DNA of 64,000 bases from Sphagnum compactum (taxonomy: Eukaryota; Bryophyta; Sphagnopsida; Sphagnales). The stretch covers positions 13,750,302 through 13,814,301 of the forward strand of contig OZ234497.1 of the NCBI GenBank assembly GCA_965153455.1, written 5' to 3'. A model generated the notes under the pieces. It was not told the DNA's origin. It saw only the letters and a list, made by a program, of their open reading frames with translations, and made no database searches. Each line of letters begins with the position of its first letter. Position 1 is the first letter of the stretch. Shown in pieces: positions 33,910-45,811 of this stretch. The translations under genes were made by a program, and so were the position numbers.

Positions 33910-36900
33910 GAGCCGTGCGACTGGATCTCACCCAACACCACCTTTGCAAAGGCTCCTGTTCCGCTGTTGGTCCCAGTCCCAGTTTCACTCAGTATGTGGA
34001 CATCATTCATATTCCAGAAGACATACCACAAGTGTCAGCTTTGGTGGACTCCGGCGCCACCTCTTCTTTCATCGACCAAACATTTGTCGTCCAACACAAC
34101 ATCCCTGTGGTCAAGAAGTCAACCCCTGTTTCGGTAGAGGTTATTGATGGGAGAACCATTGCTTCTGGTGCAATCACACACGAGACAACCCCTCTAGAAC
34201 TCTGTATCGGCAAGCACACGGAGAAGATTGTTCTCAACATCATTTCCACCCCTCACCATCCCATCATCCTTGGTCTGCCTTGGCTAGAAGCACACAACCC
34301 TATCATTGATTGGCGATCTAGAACCCTCACCTTCAGCGCACAACGATGCACCTCTCAAGAACCCCACGCTCAAAAAAACACTTTGTCCAGTCCTGCCAAG
34401 AACCCTGTGGTCGAGAACCCAAAGAGGGTCGGAACCAATTCCAGTTTTATCAAGTCTGTTATGTCAAATCCTGCAGTCAAGAACCCCCGGTTGGTCAGAA
34501 CGAAACCTTGTCCTGTCAAGAATCTTGTCAAGAATCCTGCCCAGAAAACCAACCCTGTCCAGATCTTCGTTGATAGAGCTGTCCCTTTCTATCGGGCTGC
34601 TAAGAATCTTCAAGTCTTCGCCATCCATGTCAACCCAGCCAACACCACAAACCCCCAATCAGAACCAACACCTGTCAAACTTCCCAAGAAGTACAAGGAC
34701 TTTGTTGATGTTTTTTAAAAGATTAATGCTGATCAGCTCCCCGCCCATAGTCCATATGACTGCCCGATTGATCTAGAAGAAGGACACTCACCACCCTTTG
34801 GTCCTATTTATGGCCTATCGGAACCGGAACTCCAAGCCCTGCGTGATTACCTTACTGAAAATCTTGCCAAGGGGTTCATTCAGCATTCCAAGTCTCCAGC
34901 CGGCGCCCCAATTTTGTTTGTCAAGAAGAAGGATGGCTCCCTTCGACTCTGTGTGGATTATCGTGGACTCAACAAGATAACCAAAAAGAATCGATATCCT
35001 TTGCCCTTGATTTCAGGTCTCCTAGATCAACTACGTACCGGGAAGATCTTCACCAAGCTTGACCTCCGTGGAGCCTACAACTTACTCAGGATTCGCCCTG
35101 GTGATGAATGGAAGACAGCTTTCCACACACGCTATGGCCACTTCGAATACACGGTTATGCCCTTCGGCCTCACCAATGCACCCGCAGTCTTTCAGCATCT
35201 GATGAATGATATCTTCCGAGATTACATGGACGAATTTGTCGTGGTCTATTTGGATGACATTTTAATCTTTTCCAAGGACCACGAAACCCACGACAAACAT
35301 GTACGATTGGTGCTTGCGACGCTGCGGGAGCATGGCTTATACGCCAAGTTGGAAAAATGTGAATTCGACAAATCTTCAGTGGCGTTCCTCGGCTACGTGA
35401 TCTCTCCAGATGGCATTTTCATGGACAAGTCAAAGGTCGAGACCATCCAGTGTTGGGCTACTCCATCCTCGGTCAAGGACGTTCAACGCTTCCTAGGGTT
35501 TGCCAACTTCTATCGTCGGTTTATCAAAGGCTACTCCAAGATCACAACACCGTTAATAACCCTGACTTGCAAAGACAAGCCCTTCTCGTGGAATCCAACG
35601 GCCCAGGCTGCTTTTGATACTCTCAAGATGGCATTCACCTCTGCACCCATCCTGATACATCCCGATCCTGCCAAGCCATTCATTGTGGAAACGGACGCTT
35701 CAGATTTTGCCTTGGGAGCTATTCTATCTCAATTTGGAATAGATGGGTTGCTGCATCCAGTTGCTTTCTATTCACGGAAGTTAACCAGTGCCGAAATCAA
35801 CTACTAGGTCTACGATAAGGAACTCCTGGCAATCATCACGGCATTCGAGCAGTGGAGACCGTATCTTGCCGGAGCTCAACATCGAGTCCAAGTTCTAACA
35901 GATCACAAGAATCTCCTTTATTTCACAACTACTCGGACCTTAAATCGTCGCCAGGCACGCTGGTCTATCTTCCTAGCTGATTTCGACTTTGAGATTCAGT
36001 ATCAACCTGGCACCCAGCAAGGGAAAGCTGACGCGCTATCTCGTCGTTCAGAATATGAACTTCGAGCGGGGGATGAGGCCTACGGCCAGCAGAACCAGAC
36101 TTTACTCAACCCCAAGCAATTTCGAGTTGCAGCAACAATCAGCACCCTCCCAGACTCATACCTTGTCAGGGACATCAAGATAGCAACTGAGGAAGACACC
36201 TGGGCTACCAACATCAAGAAGGAATTCCAGGAACGACCAAGGAACCCAAATCGTGATGACTTGGATCAATTTGAGCAGCAAGACGGACTTCTCCTTCGAA
36301 ATAACCTGATTTATGTACCCGAAGGACCTATACGCCTAAAAATCCTGAGGGAATGCCACGACAACACCCTGGCAGGTCACTTTGGAATGGCACGGACTCA
36401 CGAACTAGTGTCAAGGACTTACTGGTGGCCCAAAATGAACAAGATGCTACGGGAGTATGTCAAGTCTTGTGATACATGTGCTCGATCCAAGGCTCCCAGG
36501 CATCGCCCGTTTGGACTCCTACAGCCTCTGTCGATTCCTAGCCGACCTTGGGGATCTATTGCAATGGACTTCATCACGGACCTCCCTACTGTCAGAACCA
36601 AGAATTCAATACTGGTTGTGGTCGATCGACTCACCAAAATGGCCCATTTCACCCCTTGTTCCAAGTCAATCACGGCAGAAGAGACAGCTCAGTTAATTCT
36701 GGACGGGATCGTCCGACTGCATGGACTCCCCGAGGAAATTGTGTCCGACAGAGGTCCTCAGTTTGCATCCAAGTTCTGGCATCGTCTATTCGAGCTTCTT
36801 GGAGTTGACATTCGGCTATCTTCAGCTTTCCACCCTGAGACAGATGGACAAACCGAACGGACAAACCAAACACTCGAGCAATACCTTCGCTGCACTGTGA

Positions 36901-37640
36901 ACTACCAACAGGATGACTGGTTGGACCTACTATCTCAAGCAGAGTTTGCTTATAATAACACAACACATGCATCGACCGGGATCAGTCCATTCTTTGCCAA
37001 TTACGGTTTTCATCCGAGGTTCAGCCTTGAAATTCCTGGAGACTCCGTAAACCCCTCGGCTGAAGAAAGGGCCACGAGGCTTGGACAGGTTCAACAGAAC
37101 CTTATGGCAGAACTCAAGCTAACACAGGAGTGGCAAAAGAAGCAAGCAGACCGTCGACGCAAGGACCATCCAAACTTCAAGGTTGGAGACAAGGTCTGGC
37201 TTCTCAGAAAAAACATTGCTACCACTCGCCCATGTGCCAAGTTGGATTACAAGCGCCTCGGACCTTTCAAAATCGCCAAATTGGTTGGTCTAGTGGCTTG
37301 CCAGTTGGAACTTCGACCCCAGTTCAAAATCCACAATGTTTTCCATGTCTCCCTGCTTGAGCCCTATCATGAAAACCCGATCCCAGAACGTCATCAAGAA
37401 CCCCCAGCTCCAGTCGAAATTGAAGGCCAAGAAGAGTTTGAAGTTCAGGAGGTCTTGGACTCCAAGAAGATTCGTGGAAAGCTCCTGTACCTTGTCTTTT
37501 GGCGAGGTTATCCTCCTTCTAAAGCTACTTGGGAGCCTGCTGGAAACCTAGTTCATGCCCAAGACTTAGTTAATCAGTTTCACCAACGATATCCTAACAA
37601 ACCGGCTCCATCTAGAAGATGTCGCTTGAGGAGAGGATAA
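33735..37640 (+). pseudogene. pol: Retrotransposon Pol, interrupted by two nonsense codons
   Basis: One frame, -1 relative to gag, runs from the stop preceding 33735 to TAA at 37638-37640. It is broken in frame by TAA at 34716-34718 (between protease and RT) and TAG at 35805-35807 (within RNase H). Domains in order: retropepsin with Asp-Ser-Gly at 34047-34055; RT with Tyr-Leu-Asp-Asp at 35247-35258; RNase H with a catalytic Asp near 35694; integrase with an HHCC zinc domain (36354-36486) and a D,D35E triad at 36567, 36747 and 36855; and a chromodomain at about 37434-37600. Apart from the two stops the frame is undamaged, so the mutations look recent. The product would cleave Gag-Pol, reverse-transcribe the RNA and integrate the DNA; the chromodomain would steer integration towards marked chromatin. 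Confidence 0.93.
37628..37640 (+). other. Polypurine tract abutting the 3' LTR
   Basis: GAGGAGAGGATAA lies directly before the 3' LTR, where plus-strand DNA synthesis starts. The pol stop codon TAA is the last three bases of the interior. Confidence 0.75.
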
Positions 37641-37907
37641 TGTCATGGCCTAGGATATTTTGGGATACTTTTGGCAATGTCATGTCCTAGGATATTTTGG
37701 GATACTTTTGGCAATATCATGGCCTAGGATATTTTGGGATACTTTTGGCAATATCATGGCCTAGGATATTTTGGGACTAGTATGGCTCAGGGTTATAAAA
37801 GGAGATAGTCTGGGGAACAACCCTTTAGCAGATCAACACCAGTTGATGGATCAATAAAGCTTGTCTTGTCTTGTAATTCTCCACTTGTTCGTAGTCGGTC
37901 CATAACA
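37641..37907 (+). repeat. 3' LTR
   Basis: 267 bp, the same length as the 5' LTR. Three substitutions separate them: one just after the TATA box, one after AATAAA and one in U5. The four 37-bp repeats are identical in both LTRs. The target duplication GTTAT follows at 37908-37912. Confidence 0.95.
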
Positions 37908-37912
37908 GTTAT

Positions 37913-40900
37913 CTCGTATGTTTTAATATGATTTTCAATAGTTCATCATTATTTATGTCAATCTCAAATTCGATTTTATTGAATAACATGGACATAAAAA
38001 AAACACATTTCAATATGTATTTTCATGTCCATGTAAATGGCTAGGGGAAAGGAGTGAGGTAGGTAGGCTTGAAAAATAATCCTTCCCTTTTTGGAGGTTG
38101 TGGGTTCAAAGTTCAATCGAAATCTAAGCCTAATATTTATTTATTTTGATTAGTGATAATCATTTAACTAAAAACAATTGATTTTCATTTTTTAAAATCA
38201 TGTAAGGCATTTATTTATTTATTTATTTCATAGACTTGGACTAATTCTCCTAAAGTCTTATAAGAACCAACTTCAAAAATTCTTTGAGAAACGTCAAAAC
38301 CACTCAACACTAATTAAAACTCGATTTCTTAAATTCTTTCACAGTTGTGGCAATGTGTTTGAATCTTAAAACAATTTGATTTTTTTCTCAGCTCATTTCC
38401 CTTTATCATGTCCTAAGTTTAGTAATGAGCCCAAGACTAAGTTTACGATATAATAATAAGATTTGTCCCTAAGAATTCAAAGTAACATTATGAAATGATT
38501 ACTCATATTATAGTTCAAGAACAAGAAACTATAAATAAATCAATAAATAAACATGAAAAAAATAATATCAATAGTGATGTTGGCTCTATTGAAATGCAAA
38601 TGTTAGATGTAATAGAGGATGAGGTTGGTGACAATTTTCACGACGTTCTTTTATCTTTTTGTGATTTACATAAACAAATTATGTTATTTTGTTTCCCCTT
38701 TCAAACCATCATAGACATTTTAACTAGATCAGATCTGTTCTCCGTAGTTAACTATGCAGTGAGATTTGAACTACAAATTTGCCTTGTGTGTTTTTGCCTT
38801 TATGTATTGTGCAAAATTTCAAATCTAATGTGATTTGTTTTCTTCAAAAATGTGACACGAGTGTAAGCACAATAAAATATGCAATGAATTTATTTTGTTA
38901 AGGTTGGGTATAAGAAAATTGAAAGTAGTAACATTGAAAAGTGCCTTTTCATGTCCATGTTTTGTAATTGTGAAATTATTATACATTGGATTTTTTACGT
39001 AAATGATCCATAAAAGAAATTCACTATTGTTCGTTAATTTTCAATTTTTGCATTATAAGGTGTAATCATGCAAATATGTACCAAAAGCAACAATGACCAC
39101 TACTTAATTTTGTGTTTCTAACATATTATAAACAAAAATAATTACAAATGGAATTGTTTTTATGTAATTTTATTTTCAATGTATTGTTGTCCATATCTTG
39201 AAATTTTGAAATCAATTTAATGAATAAACAATAACCAAAAACACTTTGAAAACCATGTAACCAACGTTTTTAAATAGTTTTAAAGCAAAAAAAAACTTTT
39301 TTACAACTTCTTGAAAAGATTTTTAAATGATTTTTTTGGAAAAAATTAACAAATATTTTCCATTAATAATATAATGAAAATTGTTAAGATGTTTAAAGAT
39401 TTTTTGAAAACTTTTTGCAAAATATTTGAAGAACAAACATAAATTAAGCACTCACCTAAGGGACAAGTGTGGCTCCTATTATCCAATTTGCACTTTATAT
39501 TAGGAGGTTGAAAATAGGATTTTCAAAATACAAGTAGCTTTGGCAATATATTTTCTGTAGTGATGATTGTTGCAAAATACAAATGAAGTAAATTCTAATA
39601 AATAGGAAGTAAAATGAAATTTTGGCTTGTATTTCAAAAATATAATCATCACAATATCCTATCCAAACATATACAATTCAATTGAGAATTTTGTGTTAAA
39701 GTATTGCCAAACTCAGATTTTTAATCTTCTTTGGATTTTACATTTGAATTTTTTTTTGGATTTTTTTTTTAAATGTAAGGAAATTCTCATGAAATTAATA
39801 TAAGTCCATGTCTTTTTTTTTGGGTACTTCCACACATTTTGGTGCTTTCATGTTTTTATAATATGCATCTACACGATAAGATTGGAGACCCTCACTTTTG
39901 TATATATTTTACCATGTTGGCATCCACGAATAGATGTTTTTATGGGCTTTTCATTGTTAAATTACGATTTTTCAAAGTGGGAAAATCACTCAAATTTTAT
40001 AATAAGTTGTAATAGGTAACCAAAGATACAAAGATCATTGAATGTTGTTGTGTTTTCAAGAAATTAAAGCCTAATTTGGCTAAATTGTGTTATGAACGGT
40101 TGCAACCTCTATTACACAACAAAATTGATTTTTTTAAAAACAACAACAATCATGTGTCTATCTAATAATATTATTAATTTTGCATTGAAAATCAAATAAA
40201 CATAATTTCCTTGTTTTAAAAAAGAGGAAACAAAAGGTGGACCAAATTTTAAAACGCCACTCTAACTTAAAAATTTGCTTTTAATTTCTTGTGGAACTAT
40301 AACAAGTTTCCTCTTGATGTTATTGTCAATGGACTTCCTTTGCTATAAAATCACAAAATTTATGTCCATTCATTTATTGCAATATAATAAATTTATGAAG
40401 GAAAATAATGAACATGATACATAACACAAATCTAACAAGTTTTTTTTTCCTTCACAAAGGGTTGTTCAGTTGAGCTTAAATATAAATGAGGTTGACAAGC
40501 CATGATGAATTTATAATTTTCTGATTATAAGAAAAAATTAAGTTTATTGGATGTCTTTTACTTGGGTAGTTTAAATTTATGGTGCACAATCTTACTTTTA
40601 TTGATATAGTAATTCTTGTAAATATTATAAGAACTAAATGGCACAAAATCCAATTATAGTTGTTTTAAGTATTTGCTTCTTTGGGCTACACTTTTTCTTG
40701 AATGCTTAAAAAATATATTTTCATTTGTTTTAAACATTTTCAAATTCTAAAAAAATGTGTTATTTGTGAACTTTTCATCTAATTTCAAGTTGTCCAATTG
40801 AAAAATGATATCAAACATTTGGTTGATCCAAAAAGAAGTTCACTATGGTTCATAAATTATGTGATTATGGACTATAATGTTTTTGAGAATTTGATTGATA

Positions 40901-42790
40901 TAGATAAATGTTTGTGCACTTTATATAAGTTTTTTTTTTTTTTTTTGATAATTCTAGGATATGATAGTTCCCATGTTGTGTCTATTATGAATGTGCAACC
41001 TTTAAGTTACATGTCATGCAAATTTACTGTTCTACAAATAGGGTTGATGCCCTCTAGTGATGCCCACTCCTTGCCAGTTTATTTTAAATTTGTTGTTGTG
41101 GACATTTTCCCTAAAATTTCATAGATATGTTTATTTATTTTGTATTTTCAAGGTCTATGTAAATATTGAACACTCCTCTTTGCCATGTCTTTTGGTACTC
41201 ATGATATACAAATAACATGCGGTTTTTTCAATTTGGTTATAATTGAAATGTAATGTGTTTGAATGTATGACCACATTTGCATATGAAGAAAAATTTGTTG
41301 TAAATTAAATAAGTTTGATAGTAACTAAAAAAATATTATGTGTACTCAAAATGAAAGGAAAAGAATTCCTACCTAATAATTTTGAATTTCATCTCCCCTT
41401 CTTATAAGGAATTACATTTATGAAAATTAGTTTTATTAATAAGAAAACCCATTGAATGTGCCAACAAACATTTTGCCAAATGTCAATAAACATAATAAAA
41501 ATTTGAAAGTGTTCCAAAAGACATATAAGTAGATTCCATATGTTGCTAGACAAACCTTTATTTATGTTTTACTTCAATGGGGTGAAAATGGGACAAAAGA
41601 AACCAACAAGGGCATTTAGACAGTTCTTAAGTAATCTTGATTAATTGAGGTGGCAACACATGATTGGTTAAAAAATGTTGATACAATGTTAAATGATAGT
41701 GCTTTGTAAACACTGATTATTAATTTAAAACATGTTGAAAGGTATTTATATTCATTGCATATCTTTCAAACTTATCCAAATGTTAGGTTGATATATTAAA
41801 AGGTTGTTATATTTACAAATGCCTTAAACATTTTCAAAATGAACCTAACTTGCAAACGTATCAAACAAGCATTGGTTATGGTAATGTTGGTTCCTTTCAT
41901 CATAATTCGACCCAATGATTATAACATAAACTAAAAACAAAACCAATTACCCTCTAGTAGATTCAAAGTTTTTTTATGAACTTAATTCTGTGGGGCAGGT
42001 GGACTTTTAATCATCCACAAAAGGACTTAGCCAAATTTGGCTACATGTCATAGAGGAAAGTATATTTTTATGGAACCCCATTGCTAAAGCACAAAGGTAG
42101 CTTCGACAACCACATGTTGCATAATTATTTTAAATGAAAAATTGTATTTTGACTAACTATTTTTTAGTTTACAAATATTTAAATGGTGCTACATTGTAAT
42201 GTATTTATTTTTGACTTGGATGAAATATCGTTTATTTTCATCTCTAAATTATGATCATTCACATCCTTAATTACTATCATCAAAACTTGGTGCCTCCTTT
42301 TTGTTGATCTTTTTGTTGAACTTTGAAATGTTTGCTTCATTTACAACAATTAAGGCTTCAAACCTCCATGACTTACAACAATTATGTATGCTTGATTTAT
42401 TTTCAATCTTGTTCATTTCAATTATAGCATTAATGTTTATGAAAAGCTTGGCAAATCAAATCCTTATGATTGATTCACACCGAGAAGAGAGTTCAAACCC
42501 ATTTATTGTCATGTTGTAAAGTTAAGTTCAACATTCCAAAGAGTAATCTAACACATGGGTGCACTAGAGAATTATTCTATAGTTATGGATTCTATTGTCG
42601 AGATGTTTTAAAAGATGAAATAGTTAAGTGGCCTTAAGCAATATCGATAGTACAACCCATATTATTATAATCAAATTATTTGTTCTTGATGTGTCCCATG
42701 ATGCACCTAGTGGGTTCAAAGTCATAAGAGATTAATCCTATCAATTTCAGAAAGAATATATGAATTTTGGATTTTGTAGGTTTCCACAAC
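37913..42790. other. Very AT-rich intergenic DNA
   Basis: No gene was recognised. Short frames at 38495-38833 and 40798-41124 are open but resemble nothing I know and have no supporting context. Homopolymer T runs occur near 39.74, 39.81 and 40.93 kb. Confidence 0.5.
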
Positions 42791-42794
42791 ATCA

Positions 42795-43455
42795 ACTAGC
42801 AAATTATTAGTGAATTGGATGGAGCAAGGATGTTTCATGGTTGATCGTGTTTCATATCTTTCAAAAGCATACAACATTCCCCCTAGAGTTGTTGTAAATA
42901 GTGCTCAAACTAGGATACATTTGGTACCTATAGCCAAAGATTGCATGTGGAAAAATAAAGACAACAAACATGTTCATGTACTTGGAGTTGAAAATAAGTA
43001 GCAAATCATTATAGTGATTTCCTCATCTACAAATGGAATTTGTTTACATTTGCGGTTATTTATATAGGAACTACATTAACGACATTACCACCAAATACTT
43101 AATGGAAATCAACATGCATTACAAATGGGTGGGACTTTGCCTACAATGGAAACCATTTGCCAATTTGCAAACTATTAAAAAATATGTGGAGAAAATCATT
43201 TACATTATTTCAAGTATTAGATCTAGGAATTGAAGTTGCAAAACGTTAGAATATTTTTCTTTCATCCATTTGAAAAATTCTTTACTTTTGTTGATAGCCC
43301 AACAATCGAACAACTGCAAAATTTGCTAGTTTTTATACACACCAATTACATAAGTGCCTTGCAACCAATTAATGTGATTTTGCAATGCCCAATCAAAACA
43401 TGCATTCAAAATGGTTTTCAATATGGTAATATCGAGTTATACTAACCCCTTTTAT
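42795..43455 (+). pseudogene. DDE_1 (pogo-like) transposase relic, copy A
   Basis: Frame pieces read 'YNIPPRVVVNSAQTRIHLVP', then a Lys-His-Val-His-Val-Leu-Gly-Val-Glu stretch. A later frame has 'LQPINVILQCPIKT'. These are the hallmark blocks of DDE_1-type transposases, where the first block should contain the first catalytic Asp (Asn-Ala-Asp-Gln-Thr-like) and the last should read Leu-Gln-Pro-x-Asp-Val. Here the Asp residues are replaced and several stops intervene, so it is dead. Similar transposases are common in fungi. No terminal repeats were found. Confidence 0.6.
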
Positions 43456-45610
43456 ATAATCACATTATTCAAATATACTTGTAATTGTGTATGGAAAAAT
43501 GCAAATATATTCCAAAAATAATTAAAATGATTTAAACCTTTGTGGAATTTGTAATATATATTTCACATGTGACTCACATACTTTGAACCATGTGAAGAAT
43601 TTGCAAATTTCATTTCACCAATGGGTTCTTTTTAAGGGCATTGAATGTCACAAGTATATGATAATTTGACAATTTGACAAACAATCATTTTGAAATGAAA
43701 GGTGACAACCATTGTGAATTGACCAATGCACAAAATCCATTTCAAACACTTATTTGGATGATTCATGAAACCAAATACCTAGTGTAATCTAAAATGATAA
43801 ACATGTATCATACTATGTATACCATAAATATACCCATGGTTCTTTGAATTCAAATGATTTTTTTCCAAATAATATTAAATACATTACCTTTGTGAAAATA
43901 ATAATCCTAAGACCTAAACACCAAAAATTAAACCCCAAATTAAATGTGCCACATTTGGAGGTATATTCTATAACATCATGCCCAAATTATTTTTTAAAAG
44001 GGTCATTGTAGCTTACTTTTACCCCACACTTGGATAGTAGAAAGTGATCAAAGACAAGTTGACAATGGAATAAATCCAAAAGTTGATTTTTAAATGAATA
44101 ATTTGAAACCTTGAATTTGTGTATGGTTGTTCATATTTGGTCAAAAGTGAAGGATAAGAAACTCATGATATTGAAATGGTGGGAAACAACATATTGATGA
44201 AGGATTGGGAGGTGGACTTCCAAATGGTTGCCATGGAAAAAAATATAACAAAACCATTGTTTATTTTAATAGTTGACATTAAAGATAGTGTAGATATTGA
44301 AGTCTAATTTGAACACATAAAAAACACTTCAACTATCATGGAACAATATTTGCAAGACACACTAGTAACAACACACACTAGTAACAATAGATTTAGCTAG
44401 AGTTGGAAAAAAAACATATAAAAAATTTGTGTGTGGTTTCACAAATTGTGGACATGCAACACAAACATCAACTTGTTATATGAACTTTCGATAATTCAAT
44501 CTCCCATGCCCTTGTTAGTAAATTGACATTATCTAAATGACTTTGATTAATTGTATTCACTATTTTAATTTCAAAGAAGTTTGAAATTGCATGTGACATT
44601 GTTTTACTATATGAACATTAATTATTTACCTTCATTTTCTTGCATTATATATTCAAGGAGTGCTTGTATGCTAATTAGTGTTTTAGTTATCTTGATGTGC
44701 AAGGCCACTCAAACTTTTCAAGTATTGGGAGCCACTTGGATGTTCTTAGTGCCTTGAGTAAGTCACTTTATGGTTTCATGTGCAAGGTCATTTGGATTCT
44801 TCAAGTTGGTTGCTTCAAGTTTTGTTTCAATTGCCACATTTCTTGGGATTTTGATAATCCACCTTACACTTACACATGATCAATCATAAGCACCAATTGC
44901 TATTCCTATTTCCTCCATGAACCTAAACCTCTATGAACCTAAACCTCCAAAACAAAACTTCCATGAATTAGATTTTTTTCCAAAATCTATCACTGCATTT
45001 TTCTTTACAATGCACGCCATCATGAAATAATGGAGGCAAATATAATTGTTATTAACAAGTGAAAAACAAATAGATCTTGCAATTTTTAGCACTTTATTGG
45101 TGTTTAAGCATGATGACAAGGACATATTGTAATGGATGTTGAATTCATTGAAATTAACATAGATTTCATACCTCCCATGTTTGCCACCTCCTCCATAAGC
45201 AACAAAACCACTATTGTTGTTTTTTTTTAGTTTTTCACTATTCCCTTGATTTTAAAGTTTCCATAAAATTCAACTATGAATGACTAAAGTACTACCTTGC
45301 CATCTAATCCTTGCACAAAAGATCATGCAACATCACAAGACATTCATGAAATTATGAATTCAACAAAAACAATAACAACTTGTAGTGGATTCAACAACAA
45401 CAACAACAACAATACATAATGTAAAACCATGAATTCAACAATTTAATTACCAACAAGGAAAAGGTTGCTAGATTTTTAAAAAACAACACAAAAAATGGAA
45501 AGACTTGAAGGTAGGGATTGCCTTTTGTCTGCCTACCATCATGTTGTAACTACCACCTTGTAGCAATTACTATCCTTTATAGATTTGAAAAATTTTGACA
45601 ACGACTTATA
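43456..45610. other. AT-rich intergenic DNA
   Basis: No gene or structured repeat was recognised apart from short AAC-rich runs at 45390-45412. Confidence 0.5.
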
Positions 45611-45611
45611 G

Positions 45612-45811
45612 ACCTTTTGGAGTTACTACCTACCATCTGCAGTGCCTACAAACCCTTTGTGGCTACTACCTACCATCTATAACGCCTTCAAACCCTTTGT
45701 GGTTGTTGCCTACCGTCTATAATGCTTTCAGACCCTTTGTGGTTGTTGCCTACCATCTGTAATGCTTATAAACATTTTGTGGCTATTGCCTATCATCTAT
45801 AGCAATGTTAC
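45612..45811 (+). repeat. Five-unit 40-bp minisatellite
   Basis: Units repeat at exactly 40 bp. The word CCTACCATCT or a variant recurs together with CCCTTTGTGG; the block following CTTTGTGG starts at 45621, 45661, 45701, 45741 and 45781. The first and last units are the most diverged. Confidence 0.85.

Larger units (their letters stand above)
31836..37907 (+). mobile_element. Young full-length Ty3/gypsy chromovirus, Tf1/sushi-like
   Basis: A 6072-bp LTR retrotransposon with TG...CA LTRs of 267 bp each, differing at only 3 positions, and a perfect GTTAT target duplication (31831-31835 and 37908-37912). The order is: 5' LTR, leader with 155-bp repeats, gag, pol in the -1 frame (protease, RT, RNase H, integrase, chromodomain), purine tract, 3' LTR. 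The integrase-after-RT order and the chromodomain define a chromovirus. Gag and pol wording is closer to fungal and vertebrate sushi/Tf1-type elements than to the common plant Tekay, CRM or Reina types; this judgement is from memory and needs a tree. The interior is clearly richer in GC than its surroundings. Two nonsense codons in pol make this copy non-autonomous. Confidence 0.95.

Noticed and set aside
38495-38833. A 112-codon plus-strand frame in AT-rich DNA
   Set aside because: No recognisable domain, no splice or promoter context, and a composition like the surrounding DNA.
40798-41124. A frame with a vague resemblance to a transposase N-terminal block
   Set aside because: The resemblance is limited to a few aromatic residues and is interrupted by a poly-T run, which is not enough to name a family.
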